A stretch of DNA of 64,000 nt from Nocardia otitidiscaviarum NBRC 14405 (GTDB lineage: Bacteria; Actinomycetota; Actinomycetes; Mycobacteriales; Mycobacteriaceae): NCBI RefSeq assembly GCF_000308635.1, contig NZ_BAGD01000036.1, forward strand, positions 1-64,000. The letters are read 5' to 3'. Positions 49,181 through 57,210 of this stretch are shown here, piece after piece. Position numbers and translations under genes: made by a program. Every line of letters starts with the position of its first letter. The first letter of the stretch is position 1. The notes under the pieces were generated by a model. It did no database searches. It worked only from the letters and a program-made list of their open reading frames with translations, and was not told the origin of the DNA.

Positions 49181-49698
49181 TGGTGCGACATCACCCGGGT
49201 GTATTCGGGGTACGGAGTTGCCAAAGACCAGAGACGATCCCTGACACCCCGGCAGTAAGAAACGATCTTAGGGTCGGCGGTCACAGCCGAGCCGCCAACC
49301 GCGCGACCGTCCTTATCGGAGAGATTGAAAACTACGGTTTTGTTGTCGATCAACCACCAGTCATCGGGAGGGACTTCCCCGGCAAGATGACGGGGAAGAT
49401 AGCGGATATCTTCACCAGCCTCAGTATTGAGAGCAGTTAACGCGAGCAACCAGCGTTGGTAATCGGTGTGAGGGACCGTAACCACTCGGACTCGACTGAC
49501 AGACACTCCACGTGTCGTCAACTCCTGCACAAAGTCGTACCAGTCCTGAAACCATGCCCGAAGGTCGAAAGGCTCGTTATTAAGGAACCGCTGAAGCGGC
49601 TCATCCTCAGATGGAACCCCGTATGAGTCTCTAACCTCCAGATGGAATGCCTCATGCCGACATTCCCGCAGTAGTTCAGTTGTCGGCCGGAATTCCAC
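49177..49698 (-). CDS. DUF6879-like protein (element copy)
   Basis: A 173-residue protein with HEAFHLEVRDSYGVPSEDEP, LRAWFQDWYDFVQELTTRG, VRVVTVPHTDYQRWLLALTA and AGEDIRYLPR, as in its paralogue at 29758-30276. The GTG at 49698 is 23 bases inside the end of the preceding gene, so the three minus-strand genes 50008-48335 are tightly coupled. Its function is unknown; the fixed pairing with an XRE/DUF5753 protein suggests a two-protein regulatory or toxin-antitoxin-like unit. Confidence 0.84.
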   Translation of the reverse strand: MEFRPTTELLRECRHEAFHLEVRDSYGVPSEDEPLQRFLNNEPFDLRAWFQDWYDFVQELTTRGVSVSRVRVVTVPHTDYQRWLLALTALNTEAGEDIRYLPRHLAGEVPPDDWWLIDNKTVVFNLSDKDGRAVGGSAVTADPKIVSYCRGVRDRLWSLATPYPEYTRVMSHQ

Positions 49699-50008
49699 CG
49701 AAATAAGTCCTCTCCATCTTCGGTACCTCGATAGCGGTTTCGTAATCTTCCATATTCAGTTGTTCGATCGTTTCACGGTCTGTCACCGGTTGGCCAGTGA
49801 GGGTGAAGGTACCCCGGCCGGTATCGGTCAGCGGTGCACCGATGAATGTCCGGGGTTCGGCGAAGCCAAGCAAGAGGTGGGGGATTTCGATGGTTTCCGG
49901 TTGGCCGGTCTTCCAACCAACCAACAGGTAGTTGCCCTCATCCGTGGCGCAGAGCGCGGGACAGCCATCCTTGCCTGATCCGCCCTTGCCGAGTACTCGA
50001 TAGCCCAT
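49676..50008 (-). CDS. small module protein of unknown function
   Basis: A 110-residue protein starting MGYRVLGKGGSGKDGCPALC, then NYLLVGWKTGQPETIEIPHL and DTGRGTFTLTGQPVTDRET. The ATG at 50008 follows AGGAGG at seven bases. It is first of three coupled minus-strand genes. A truncated homologue lies at 30257-30586. The ordered, beta-rich look (Gly and Thr spacing) suggests a small soluble domain; I do not recognise a family. Confidence 0.75.
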   Translation of the reverse strand: MGYRVLGKGGSGKDGCPALCATDEGNYLLVGWKTGQPETIEIPHLLLGFAEPRTFIGAPLTDTGRGTFTLTGQPVTDRETIEQLNMEDYETAIEVPKMERTYFGGIPADN

Positions 50009-50032
50009 GACGTTGCCTCCTGTTAAGCGCTG

Positions 50033-50046
50033 TGCAAGGTCTTGCA
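50033..50046. promoter_or_regulatory. palindromic operator 1
   Basis: TGCAAG-GT-CTTGCA, with perfect six-base arms, lies 25 bases before the minus-strand ATG at 50008, in the divergent region. The same arms recur at 50106. Confidence 0.65.
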
Positions 50047-50105
50047 CCAGCACAGATCCATGTTCCCGCGAAGTGTCGATTTCCGTGGCTGATCCCATCG
50101 TTTCC

Positions 50106-50119
50106 TGCAAGTCCTTGCA
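50106..50119. promoter_or_regulatory. palindromic operator 2
   Basis: TGCAAG-TC-CTTGCA, with the same arms and spacing as operator 1. The centres are 73 bases apart, about seven helical turns, so proteins bound at both would lie on the same face. It is 110 bases before the plus-strand ATG at 50230. Confidence 0.65.
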
Positions 50120-50229
50120 AAGTCGTAGACCGTCCTAGCAGCCGCTTCGTAGCGTCTGGTCAGGCGTTCGGGGGCGGTGCAGTCGTCCCGCTCCCGGTCG
50201 CCGACCACCGACGAACCAAGGGGAGCGAG

Positions 50230-50730
50230 ATGGCTAGGCACAGCAGGCTCGGAGAGTTCCCCGGCGGCGTACTCGAGATCAACGCCTACGACGACGACCC
50301 GGTAGACGGTCATCCGGGGGTGTATCTGGAGATCTACCACGCTGCCGACGACGCACAGCGAGGAACCGAGATGCTCTACCAGGCAACAGCAATCGGGTAT
50401 CTGCGGACCGATATCAGCGGTGTGGCCCAATTCTGGGACGAGAGCCAGATTCGGAAGTTGGCCGCTCGGCTCGGCTACGACTTCGCCGACATGATCGTCT
50501 ACGACCCGAAATTCGGTCGTCCACCACTGGCACGGCTGAAGGCCCAAGCCACCCGGCTCGACGCCGAAGCGGTCATCGTCCCCGGCCCCGAGCACTTCGA
50601 GGGCGGACAGGTACCCGGATCGCTGGTGCGCCAAGTGGACGTGATCACCGTGACACCGGAAGAAACCTACGCGCGGCGCGCTATGCCACCGTTGCCGGAT
50701 CTGCCGCCCGGCAAGGCGAATGGAGCCTGA
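50230..50730 (+). CDS. resolvase-like protein lacking the catalytic serine
   Basis: A 166-residue protein divergent from the XRE module. Its middle looks like a serine-recombinase catalytic fold: AIGYLRTDISGVAQFWDESQ where recombinases have Y-x-R-x-S, then RKLAARLGYDFADMIVYDP, GRPPLARLKAQATRLDAEAV and VIVPGPEHFEGG. The residue in the place of the catalytic Ser is Asp. It carries an N-terminal extension (LEINAYDDDPVDGHPGVYLE) and has no helix-turn-helix, so it is unlikely to recombine DNA. AAGGGGAG precedes the ATG. A truncated homologue lies at 30577-31047. The fold assignment is by eye. Confidence 0.72.
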   Translation: MARHSRLGEFPGGVLEINAYDDDPVDGHPGVYLEIYHAADDAQRGTEMLYQATAIGYLRTDISGVAQFWDESQIRKLAARLGYDFADMIVYDPKFGRPPLARLKAQATRLDAEAVIVPGPEHFEGGQVPGSLVRQVDVITVTPEETYARRAMPPLPDLPPGKANGA

Positions 50731-50826
50731 ACAAACTAACTCCGACGCTCGGGAATCCGAAGGGAGGCGAACGCTTGGACGGACCTTAGCGGCGTAGACC
50801 GTCGCCCCTTCTGCACTTCACCGAAA

Positions 50827-50857
50827 CCCCCGGCAACGCTTGCAACCGCGCCGGGGG
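50827..50857 (+). terminator. GC hairpin between element genes
   Basis: CCCCCGGC and GCCGGGGG pair over eight bp with a 15-base loop, about 100 bases behind the resolvase-like gene. There is no T-run. Confidence 0.55.
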
Positions 50858-50885
50858 CTTCGCCCTTCGATGGGAGGTCTACCCA

Positions 50886-51077
50886 GTGAGCTGGGATCTC
50901 GTATTGACGTTCTTGTGGGTCTTCCCGCTGTCGTTCGCCTTGACGATGCTCACCGTGGGACTGTGCATGACGGTCGTGGTGAAGGCACACGGCTACCCGC
51001 TCCGCAGCCTGCTCGACGTATTCCGACGACAATCCCCCTCCCCCGGGTGTCGGGGGGATATTGGCCCGTATGCCTGA
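50886..51077 (+). CDS. small single-pass membrane protein
   Basis: A 63-residue protein with two short hydrophobic stretches (LVLTFLWVFPLSFALTMLTV and GLCMTVVV) and a polar tail. The GTG at 50886 follows GGGAGG at nine bases. Small membrane proteins of this kind are common in actinobacterial plasmids and prophages; no function is assigned. Confidence 0.6.
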   Translation: MSWDLVLTFLWVFPLSFALTMLTVGLCMTVVVKAHGYPLRSLLDVFRRQSPSPGCRGDIGPYA

Positions 51078-51197
51078 GAGTGGGCCACGCAGGGGTGGGG
51101 AGGGGCATACCCCCACCCCCTAGGACACACCGAGATGCGACACACCACAGCGGACATGCATGGACCAACCACAACCCGAGATCACGCTGTACACGGG

Positions 51198-53012
51198 TCA
51201 GAGCATGCCCAGCTCGTTCGGCAGTCCGAACTGACGCAGTAGAAGCTGTTCATCCTCCCAGCGTCGGCGTTCGTCCGACTGCTGCTGATCGTGCTCTTGC
51301 TGAAGCGCCGCGATCTCATCATCGGTCAACGCGGGTGGCTCCACGGGTGCGGGTGGAGCCTGAGCCTCGATACGAGTCCCGTCCGGAAGCTCCCACCACT
51401 GCTCACCGGTCAACCGGTCCCATCGAGGCCGAATCTTCTGCCACTGCCGGAACTCATCCCACCGCTGTTCTTCGTTCCGGTACTGATCCTCACGGTAAGC
51501 GCAGACCTCAACGCCACCAAGCTCCAGCGCTAACCGGTCGGCCAACTCAGCAACGTTGTCCGCTGGTACATACCGACCATCAATCTCCGCCAGCAGGTAG
51601 ACCTCAGTTAGACGGTCCAAGGTTCTCTTGATCGAGTCCTGACGAGATCCCACGTGATCGGCCAGCGCTCGGGCTGTCGTGAGCCCAGCGCACACCAGAT
51701 CCAACAACTGACCATGACGACCATCCAACCCAAGACCTTCGGGGGTCTTGGGTGAACTCCATACCGGGTGAAGGGGGTCTACCCCTTCACCACTAGAACC
51801 ATCTTCATTATTAGATAGATAGTTATTCTCCCTTACTAGTAATGGAGAAAGTATGTGGGTGGTGTCGTCCGCCCGCAGGAACGGGCGACGCATGGTGAAC
51901 TCACCCTGCTTCACGGTTTCCACCCGCCCAGCGGCCTGGAGACGCTTCAACGACGCCTCTACCGTCTCCCTGGTCACCCCAGCACGAACCGCGAGCTTCC
52001 GCGTACTCAGCGGCGTCTCCATCCTGCCGAAGTCCATGCAGGCATCCACCAGAGCGAGGAACACCCTCCGATCGGAAGCCCCCGACTTCCCCGGCCACGC
52101 AGCCAACCGCGCACGGGTCCGCATTATCAACAGTTCTTCGGCCGCCAACGGTCCCAGATGCGTCCATCCGATTGGCCCGTCTCCGGCTCGCCGTATCGCT
52201 GACCTCACCGCGGATCGCACCCACGAGCTGTCAACGCCGCCGGAATACTCGTACGCCTCCGTCAGCTCATGCTCCGGGTCCTCGCCAAGCAAGTCGCACA
52301 ACCGCGCCACCGGCAGCGCGTACCGGGTGAACACGCTGTTTCGCTGCCCGTCGCCAGCAGCAACGATCTGGGCCAACAGTGCATCCAACCGTTGACGAGC
52401 TTCGGTGGGCTTCATCTCGGGCATGTCCGAGTCGTCAACCTCGACCAGGGTCCGTCCCTCGACCGCCGCCAACAGCTCAGGCGTCGCCGAATTCACGGAG
52501 ACATCCCGCACCACCGTGTAGGTCCGCATCACACCATCGGACCCTCGAGCCCGTGACCCCGGCAGCATCGCGAACGCCGCAACCTCGATCATCGGAGCGC
52601 CTTCAGCGTTGCTCACCAGGGCTCTGCCACTACCGATCCTGAACCCGTCCGGCAGTGTGTAGATCAACTGTGCCCCGAGCCGCCCGTTCTCACCGGGCGA
52701 GACGGTCTGAATCGTCCGAGTCATGGTGCTACCCGGAAACCGTTCGGCCATCAGATCCAGCGAACCACCGTGTTTCGCGTCGATATCCACCACCAGCAGG
52801 CCACCCGTACCGTTCCGTACGGCAGCGTTCCCGGTCAGCTCATCCCGCCGCGTCCGGGAGTCCTCAACCGTCCAATCACCCGCGCCCCGACGAAGCTTCT
52901 TCTGCCCCCGCTGGCACGGGACCACCACACAACCACGGTCCAGGTAGAAATCCAGGTGAGCGGCCGTACCGCTCGCCGCTTGCTCTGTCACAGCGCTAAT
53001 CCCAGTCCTCAT
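51198..53012 (-). CDS. primase/polymerase-type replication protein
   Basis: A protein of about 604 residues. The N-terminal 200 residues fit the bifunctional DNA primase/polymerase domain of actinobacterial plasmids and phages: LDFYLDRGCVVVPCQRGQKK, then the metal-binding GGLLVVDIDAKHGG (D-x-D) and IEVAAFAMLPGSRARG. The C-terminal half has two winged-helix-like segments (STRKLAVRAGVTRETVEASL; ARALADHVGSRQDSIKRTLD) and a charged, Gln-rich end. It lies directly behind the integrase; the ATG at 53012 overlaps the integrase end by 17 bases, and a GTG at 52991 is an alternative. It probably starts replication of the excised circle. Confidence 0.78.
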   Translation of the reverse strand: MRTGISAVTEQAASGTAAHLDFYLDRGCVVVPCQRGQKKLRRGAGDWTVEDSRTRRDELTGNAAVRNGTGGLLVVDIDAKHGGSLDLMAERFPGSTMTRTIQTVSPGENGRLGAQLIYTLPDGFRIGSGRALVSNAEGAPMIEVAAFAMLPGSRARGSDGVMRTYTVVRDVSVNSATPELLAAVEGRTLVEVDDSDMPEMKPTEARQRLDALLAQIVAAGDGQRNSVFTRYALPVARLCDLLGEDPEHELTEAYEYSGGVDSSWVRSAVRSAIRRAGDGPIGWTHLGPLAAEELLIMRTRARLAAWPGKSGASDRRVFLALVDACMDFGRMETPLSTRKLAVRAGVTRETVEASLKRLQAAGRVETVKQGEFTMRRPFLRADDTTHILSPLLVRENNYLSNNEDGSSGEGVDPLHPVWSSPKTPEGLGLDGRHGQLLDLVCAGLTTARALADHVGSRQDSIKRTLDRLTEVYLLAEIDGRYVPADNVAELADRLALELGGVEVCAYREDQYRNEEQRWDEFRQWQKIRPRWDRLTGEQWWELPDGTRIEAQAPPAPVEPPALTDDEIAALQQEHDQQQSDERRRWEDEQLLLRQFGLPNELGML

Positions 53013-54813
53013 CAAAGTCGCCCGGCCCGTAGGCGAACTCGTCCTCGATCTTCTCCCGACGCAACGCCTGCCGCTCCGCCGCAGCAGCCAACAGGGCCTC
53101 CGACGTGTACACCCACACGCCCTCTACCGGCTGAATCCACATGTACCCCGCTGCCGGGGCAGGCATCACCTCGGAGTCCGCATCCGAGAACACCATGCCC
53201 TGAATGCCGTTGCGCTCCATCGCCTGAAGGCCACCACGAACCCTCTGAGCCGTCCCACCGGGCTTCAACCCGGAAATAAGATCATTCAGGTTCCCCAGGT
53301 CGATGTACAGGGTCTTGTCGTCGCGCTTGAATCGCGCCCGAACGCCCATGGACCTGAGCCAGACATTCCGGGCCGTGAGGTCCTGCCGGCTCCACCAGTC
53401 GCCGAACAGTTCTCCGGTGGGGAGCAGTTTCCAGCCAGCGGGTACCACTGCTTCAGAGGACAGCTGTGCTTGCCTTTCCGCCAGGCTGGCGATCCTGGCA
53501 TCGAGTTTGGCGCGCTGCGGTGTGCCTGCTCGGAACGCGCCTACACCGAGTTGACTGGTCAGGTCTACCAATTCGTCGTTGATATCGGCGAGTTCGGCGG
53601 AATGGTCCTCACCCGCATCCCAGACGCGCTCCAGCCGTTCGGAGGAGCCGAGCAGAGCGAGAATGGTCCGCTCCACCTGTGCATCGGCCTGATCGGCCCG
53701 AATCGTGCGGTTCCCGCACTTGTACGCCCTGGTCATCGTGCGGCACCGGTACCGGGGAAACTGGCTGTGACTACCACCGTTGAACTTGTACACCGGCTCA
53801 TCGCAAGTGCCCGAGCATCCCTCGGGGCACTCGTGGCCTTGCTGCTTATGCAGGCATGGGTTTCCGCAGGAGATGACCCCCAGCAGCAGTGAACTGGTGC
53901 GTTTGTTCGGCTCACCTCGTTTTGCCCGGCTGGACAGCTCCGCCGCTACGCGGTCGTAGATCTCTCGGGACAAGATCGGTTCGGACCGGACGACTGGGGA
54001 GCCGTCGTCGTTTCGGACAGCAGCCCCGCCCGACACGGCGTGCCCGAGCATGGCTTCGCTGAGCAGTGATCGTTTCAGCTGGGTCACGCTCCATTCGCGG
54101 CCCTTGATCTCGCGTCCACGCTGTTTGGCGAAGTTGTCCTTGGGAGTCAGGATGCCGCGTCGGGTCAGATCGTGAGCGATCTTTTGAAGCGGTTCCCCTT
54201 CGATCACACGGCGAGCAACCTCGTTGATGACGTCGGCTTGTTCCTTGTCCCTGACCAACCGCCACTCTCCGGTGTCGTTACTCGGGACATACCCCCATGG
54301 GGGTGTTGATCCTCGATAGCGGCCCGCCTGGATGTTGTGGCGGGCGGCGGAGGCGTTGCGCTCGGAGATTCCGGCCAGTTCCATCTCGGCAACAGTGCCG
54401 ATAAGAGCGATCAACACGGCGGAGAACGGCAGCGACGTGTCAAAGTGCGCTTCGGTGGCGGACACCACCAGTTTCTTGTGGTCGTCGGCCCATGCCACCA
54501 GCTTCTGAAGGTGGCGAACCGACCGGGTCAACCGGTCTACCCGGTACACGACGATGACCTCGAATGGCACGGGTTCGCCGTTGTCGTCCAAGTGCTCGCC
54601 ATGGAGCCAGCGCGCCAGGTGCGGGCGCTTCTTCCGGTCGAACGGGTCCACAGCACCGGATACGTCCAGGTCTTCGGCGACGCCGACGACTTCATAGCCG
54701 CGCTTCTCACAGATGGCGCGGCACTCTGCGAGCTGGCGCTCTGGTGACGTCGTGGCATCGGTGACCTTGCTTAATCTGATTACGATCAGTGCCCTGGGAG
54801 GCGATTCCGGCAT
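52996..54813 (-). CDS. int: large serine integrase, Bxb1 Int type
   Basis: A 605-residue large serine integrase that catalyses attP-attB recombination through a covalent Ser-DNA link. The N-terminus aligns residue by residue with Bxb1 Int: ALIVIRLSKVTDATTSPERQ (catalytic Ser15), VVGVAEDLDVSGAVDPFDRK, VDRLTRSVRHLQKLV and KKLVVSATEAHFDTSLPFSA. The recombinase domain, a zinc-ribbon domain (several Cys around GYRC/KCGN-like motifs, with an extra Cys-rich insert compared with Bxb1) and a coiled-coil segment follow. The ATG is only 14 bases from the right junction, as expected for int beside attP. It overlaps the replication gene. Confidence 0.95.
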   Translation of the reverse strand: MPESPPRALIVIRLSKVTDATTSPERQLAECRAICEKRGYEVVGVAEDLDVSGAVDPFDRKKRPHLARWLHGEHLDDNGEPVPFEVIVVYRVDRLTRSVRHLQKLVAWADDHKKLVVSATEAHFDTSLPFSAVLIALIGTVAEMELAGISERNASAARHNIQAGRYRGSTPPWGYVPSNDTGEWRLVRDKEQADVINEVARRVIEGEPLQKIAHDLTRRGILTPKDNFAKQRGREIKGREWSVTQLKRSLLSEAMLGHAVSGGAAVRNDDGSPVVRSEPILSREIYDRVAAELSSRAKRGEPNKRTSSLLLGVISCGNPCLHKQQGHECPEGCSGTCDEPVYKFNGGSHSQFPRYRCRTMTRAYKCGNRTIRADQADAQVERTILALLGSSERLERVWDAGEDHSAELADINDELVDLTSQLGVGAFRAGTPQRAKLDARIASLAERQAQLSSEAVVPAGWKLLPTGELFGDWWSRQDLTARNVWLRSMGVRARFKRDDKTLYIDLGNLNDLISGLKPGGTAQRVRGGLQAMERNGIQGMVFSDADSEVMPAPAAGYMWIQPVEGVWVYTSEALLAAAAERQALRREKIEDEFAYGPGDFDEDWD

Positions 54814-54826
54814 GGCTTATATCCAA

Positions 54827-54850
54827 CACCACCGAGAGCGCCGTGGTCGA
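54827..54850 (+). other. right attachment junction (attR)
   Basis: This is the partner of attL: CACCACCGAGAGCGC is exact, then C-GT-G-GTCGA. Immediately to its right the host sequence GACAAGCCGGCC continues, the same bases found in the Bxb1 attB of M. smegmatis groEL1. Confidence 0.82.
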
Positions 54851-54902
54851 CAAGCCGGCCGAGGAAGAGCCCGCGAACGGCCACCACGGCCACGCGCACT
54901 GA
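54828..54902 (+). pseudogene. groEL1: displaced 3' end of host groEL1
   Basis: In the groEL1 frame this reads TTESAVVDKPAEEEPANGHH then GHAH and a stop: the original host C-terminus, cut off from groEL1 by the element. It has no start and is not expected to be translated. It shows what the uninterrupted gene would encode. Confidence 0.88.
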
Positions 54903-54939
54903 GCGTGACCCGCGTGCACTGAGCACGTGCTGACAGACC

Positions 54940-54973
54940 GAGGCCCCCGAGACGGAAATGTCTCGGGGGCCTC
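54940..54973 (+). terminator. original groEL1 terminator hairpin
   Basis: GAGGCCCCCGAGAC and GTCTCGGGGGCCTC pair perfectly over 14 bp with loop GGAAAT. It lies 37 bases behind the stranded host groEL1 stop and no longer terminates groEL1 transcripts unless the element excises. Confidence 0.8.
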
Positions 54974-55111
54974 GTCGTCGCTACACCGGGAAATTCAGGG
55001 TTCGACCGAGGTCGAGGGGCCTGTGCCTGTCGGATGACCACTCCCGGTGGTCTGGACCCATCGGTGAGCCGGAGCGGACCGGGCGGATGACCTGTTCGGG
55101 GGACAGCCGGA

Positions 55112-55423
55112 TCAGTCGTTGACGGCGTGGTTGCGGCCGTTGCCGTTGCGGGTGGCGGTGCGGGCGAGGGAGATGACGGTCGCGGGGGCCTGGTCGGCGG
55201 CGATCGCGTTCAGGACGCGGTCACGGAGAGCGGCGGGTGGTGCGGTGGCCGAGGCGGCTGCGAACAGCGCCAGGGCCTCGCGTGTCTGCTGCACTTCGAG
55301 GGTGAAGTCCGCGCGCAGCGCCGGGTCGCCGGCATCCAATAGCCGCTGCACTGCGCGCTGATCTTCGTCGCCGATCGATCCGAGCGCGACAGTGTGCGCG
55401 AGATCGATCTGGCTTTCGTTCAT
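55112..55423 (-). CDS. short soluble anti-sigma-K-like protein (RskA N-terminal domain only)
   Basis: A 103-residue protein matching only the sigma-binding N-terminal domain of RskA: IDLAHTVALGSIGDEDQRAV, RADFTLEVQQTREALALFAA and ALRDRVLNAIAAD. Mycobacterial RskA is about 230 residues, with a transmembrane helix and an extracytoplasmic domain through which proteolysis releases SigK; both are absent here and no later frame restores them. It starts one base behind the sigK stop, so the two are translationally coupled. Confidence 0.8.
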   Translation of the reverse strand: MNESQIDLAHTVALGSIGDEDQRAVQRLLDAGDPALRADFTLEVQQTREALALFAAASATAPPAALRDRVLNAIAADQAPATVISLARTATRNGNGRNHAVND

Positions 55424-55424
55424 C

Positions 55425-56087
55425 TCACGTCACTCCCAAACTTTTCTTGAGTCTCGTCAGTCCGTCCCGAATACGGGACTTAACGGTAGGTAACCCTACG
55501 CCCAGATAGGCCGCTACCTCGGCATACGTCCGTCCGCCGAAGTATGCGAGGGAGATCGCCTCCCGCTGGGTCTCCGTCAGTGTGGCCAGTCCCTGCAGAA
55601 CCGCCTGCTGTTCCAGCCGTCGGCCTACTTCTTCGGTGACCTCATCGAATTCGTTACCGAGGGTGCTGGTTCCGTAGGCGACCTCGCGCTGGGCATGGGC
55701 CTGTTCGGCGCGGACGCGATCGACCGCACGACGATGGGCGAGGGTCATGAGCCAGGTAACGGCCGAACCCTTCGCCGGATCGAAATTCGCCGCCGTGCGC
55801 CAGATCTGGAGGTAGACCTCCTGTGTGGTCTCCTCGGCGTAGCCGGGATCGTGCAGCACCCGTAGGACGAGCCCGAATACCCGCGCGCTGGTGCGGTCGT
55901 ACAGCTCGGCGAACGCCTGCTGATCCGACTGCCCGCAGCGTTCGAGAAGTGCGGCGAGTTCAAGGCTTTCGGCTGCGCGAGCCGTCACCGCAGAGTCCAC
56001 GCGGGGTGGGATGGCGCTCTGGAAGGAGTCGCCCTCTGCGGCCGGCGGCCGCGTTGTCACAACGCTCCGTTCTGTGTCATCGGCCAC
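55425..56087 (-). CDS. sigK: RNA polymerase sigma factor SigK
   Basis: A 220-residue group-4 (ECF) sigma factor. Region 2 has FAELYDRTSARVFGLVLRVL and ETTQEVYLQIWRTA; region 4 has LTETQREAISLAYFGGRTYA and VGLPTVKSRIRDGLTRLKK. It is closest by eye to SigK of mycobacteria, with an N-terminal extension of about 35 residues if the GTG at 56087 is the true start. It is coupled to the anti-sigma gene behind it. Confidence 0.9.
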   Translation of the reverse strand: MADDTERSVVTTRPPAAEGDSFQSAIPPRVDSAVTARAAESLELAALLERCGQSDQQAFAELYDRTSARVFGLVLRVLHDPGYAEETTQEVYLQIWRTAANFDPAKGSAVTWLMTLAHRRAVDRVRAEQAHAQREVAYGTSTLGNEFDEVTEEVGRRLEQQAVLQGLATLTETQREAISLAYFGGRTYAEVAAYLGVGLPTVKSRIRDGLTRLKKSLGVT

Positions 56088-56338
56088 TACCGTAGCGTGC
56101 CGCTATGACCTCCTCTCGGTGGGGGTGGAGGCAAAATGGCTGTCGCCCAGCGTTTTTCGGACAATTCGCCCAACTCGCACTTCGACTTTCGATGACACGC
56201 CGTGAGCGTTGAGCACAACCCGTCCGCGCTCGGCAGTGGCCGGTTGTTTGCTAGGAATTCGAGGCACCGCGGCGCGCGGATGGGAAAGAATCCGAAGTCA
56301 CACGGTGTGCACAGCCGTCACAGGACGCTGCGTTCGCC

Positions 56339-56632
56339 TCACGCGACAACACGTCGCCGATTGCGGCGCGCGTGCATCTCTCGTTCCGTTTCCGACATTC
56401 CGCCCCAGATGCCGTAGGGCTCGCTGACCTTCAGTGCGTGCGAGCGGCACTGCATGAGGACCGGGCAGGCGCGGCAGATCTCCTTGGCCCGCATCTCGCG
56501 CTGGGCGCGGGCGCGGCCGCGCTCGCCGTCGGGATGGAAGAACACCGACGAATCCTGCCCGCGGCAGGATCCCCGCATCTGCCAGTCCCAGACGTCCGCG
56601 TTCGGACCAGGGAGGTGGGTCGGCATAGGCAT
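56339..56632 (-). CDS. whiB3: WhiB3-type iron-sulfur redox regulator
   Basis: A 97-residue WhiB protein. Four Cys (23, 53, 56, 62) in SCRGQ and ICRACPVLMQC bind a 4Fe-4S cluster. The GIWGG turn and a basic C-terminal end (RRNRRRVVA) follow. The N-terminus (LPGPNADVWDWQMRG) and HPDGERGRARAQRE match WhiB3, which senses redox state and steers lipid metabolism and interacts with the major sigma factor. GAGGAG precedes the ATG by five bases. The neighbourhood (groEL1, Rv3415c, sigD) agrees with M. tuberculosis. Confidence 0.94.
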   Translation of the reverse strand: MPMPTHLPGPNADVWDWQMRGSCRGQDSSVFFHPDGERGRARAQREMRAKEICRACPVLMQCRSHALKVSEPYGIWGGMSETEREMHARRNRRRVVA

Positions 56633-57210
56633 GTGAACTCCTCAGGTGCGAGCTCGTCGGCATTGTCGAGCGGGTGCTGGTGTGGCATAGGGCCGCATCA
56701 CAATTCTTCGCGCGGCGCCGATGGCGGCGATGTCGTACGTTAGGACGAACAATGAAATGGCGTCAATAGCCTCACTCGCTCTATTGGGAATACCAGCACA
56801 TTCGAGAATTAACGTGCTTGCTATTTACAAAGAGCCGGTCTGCGGCGATACTGATCGGTTGCCCAGGTGTCGGACGGGGTGCAGACATGGCCCCGAAGGT
56901 GATAAAGCAGCAGCTCACGGCGTATTTTTCGTTACGGTGAGCAACGTTGCGGTGTCATGTGCACATGTGGCTATGGGTGATCTCAGCCATTGCGGGCCGC
57001 TTTATGGGTGGGGGCGAGATGGCCGCTTCGAGGCTGCCAGGTTAATAATGCGATACGCATACGAATTCCATACGAACGTGCTGGGGGATTGCGAGCACAG
57101 ATTTACCCAACGGAAACAGAGCGAGCCCTTCGAATGCTGAGAGTTAGCTGTGGGAATGTGCTATGTCGGGCATCGGCGGACCCGCTCGGCTGCACCGATA
57201 GAGTGCGGCC
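56633..57210. other. AT-richer intergenic region upstream of whiB3
   Basis: About 578 bases between divergent whiB3 and the Rv3415c-like gene. The central part (56740-57130) is clearly richer in A and T than the genome around it, and no open frame in it is convincing. It probably holds a long regulatory region for whiB3. Confidence 0.5.

Noticed and set aside
54290..54307. Palindrome ATACCCCCATGGGGGTGT resembling the operator at 46643
   Set aside because: It lies inside conserved integrase codons (PPWGYVP region), so coding constraint explains it.
56721..57140. Plus-strand 139-codon frame in the AT-richer region upstream of whiB3
   Set aside because: Mixed composition with many Cys and His but no recognisable domain and no ribosome site. 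It is probably regulatory DNA.
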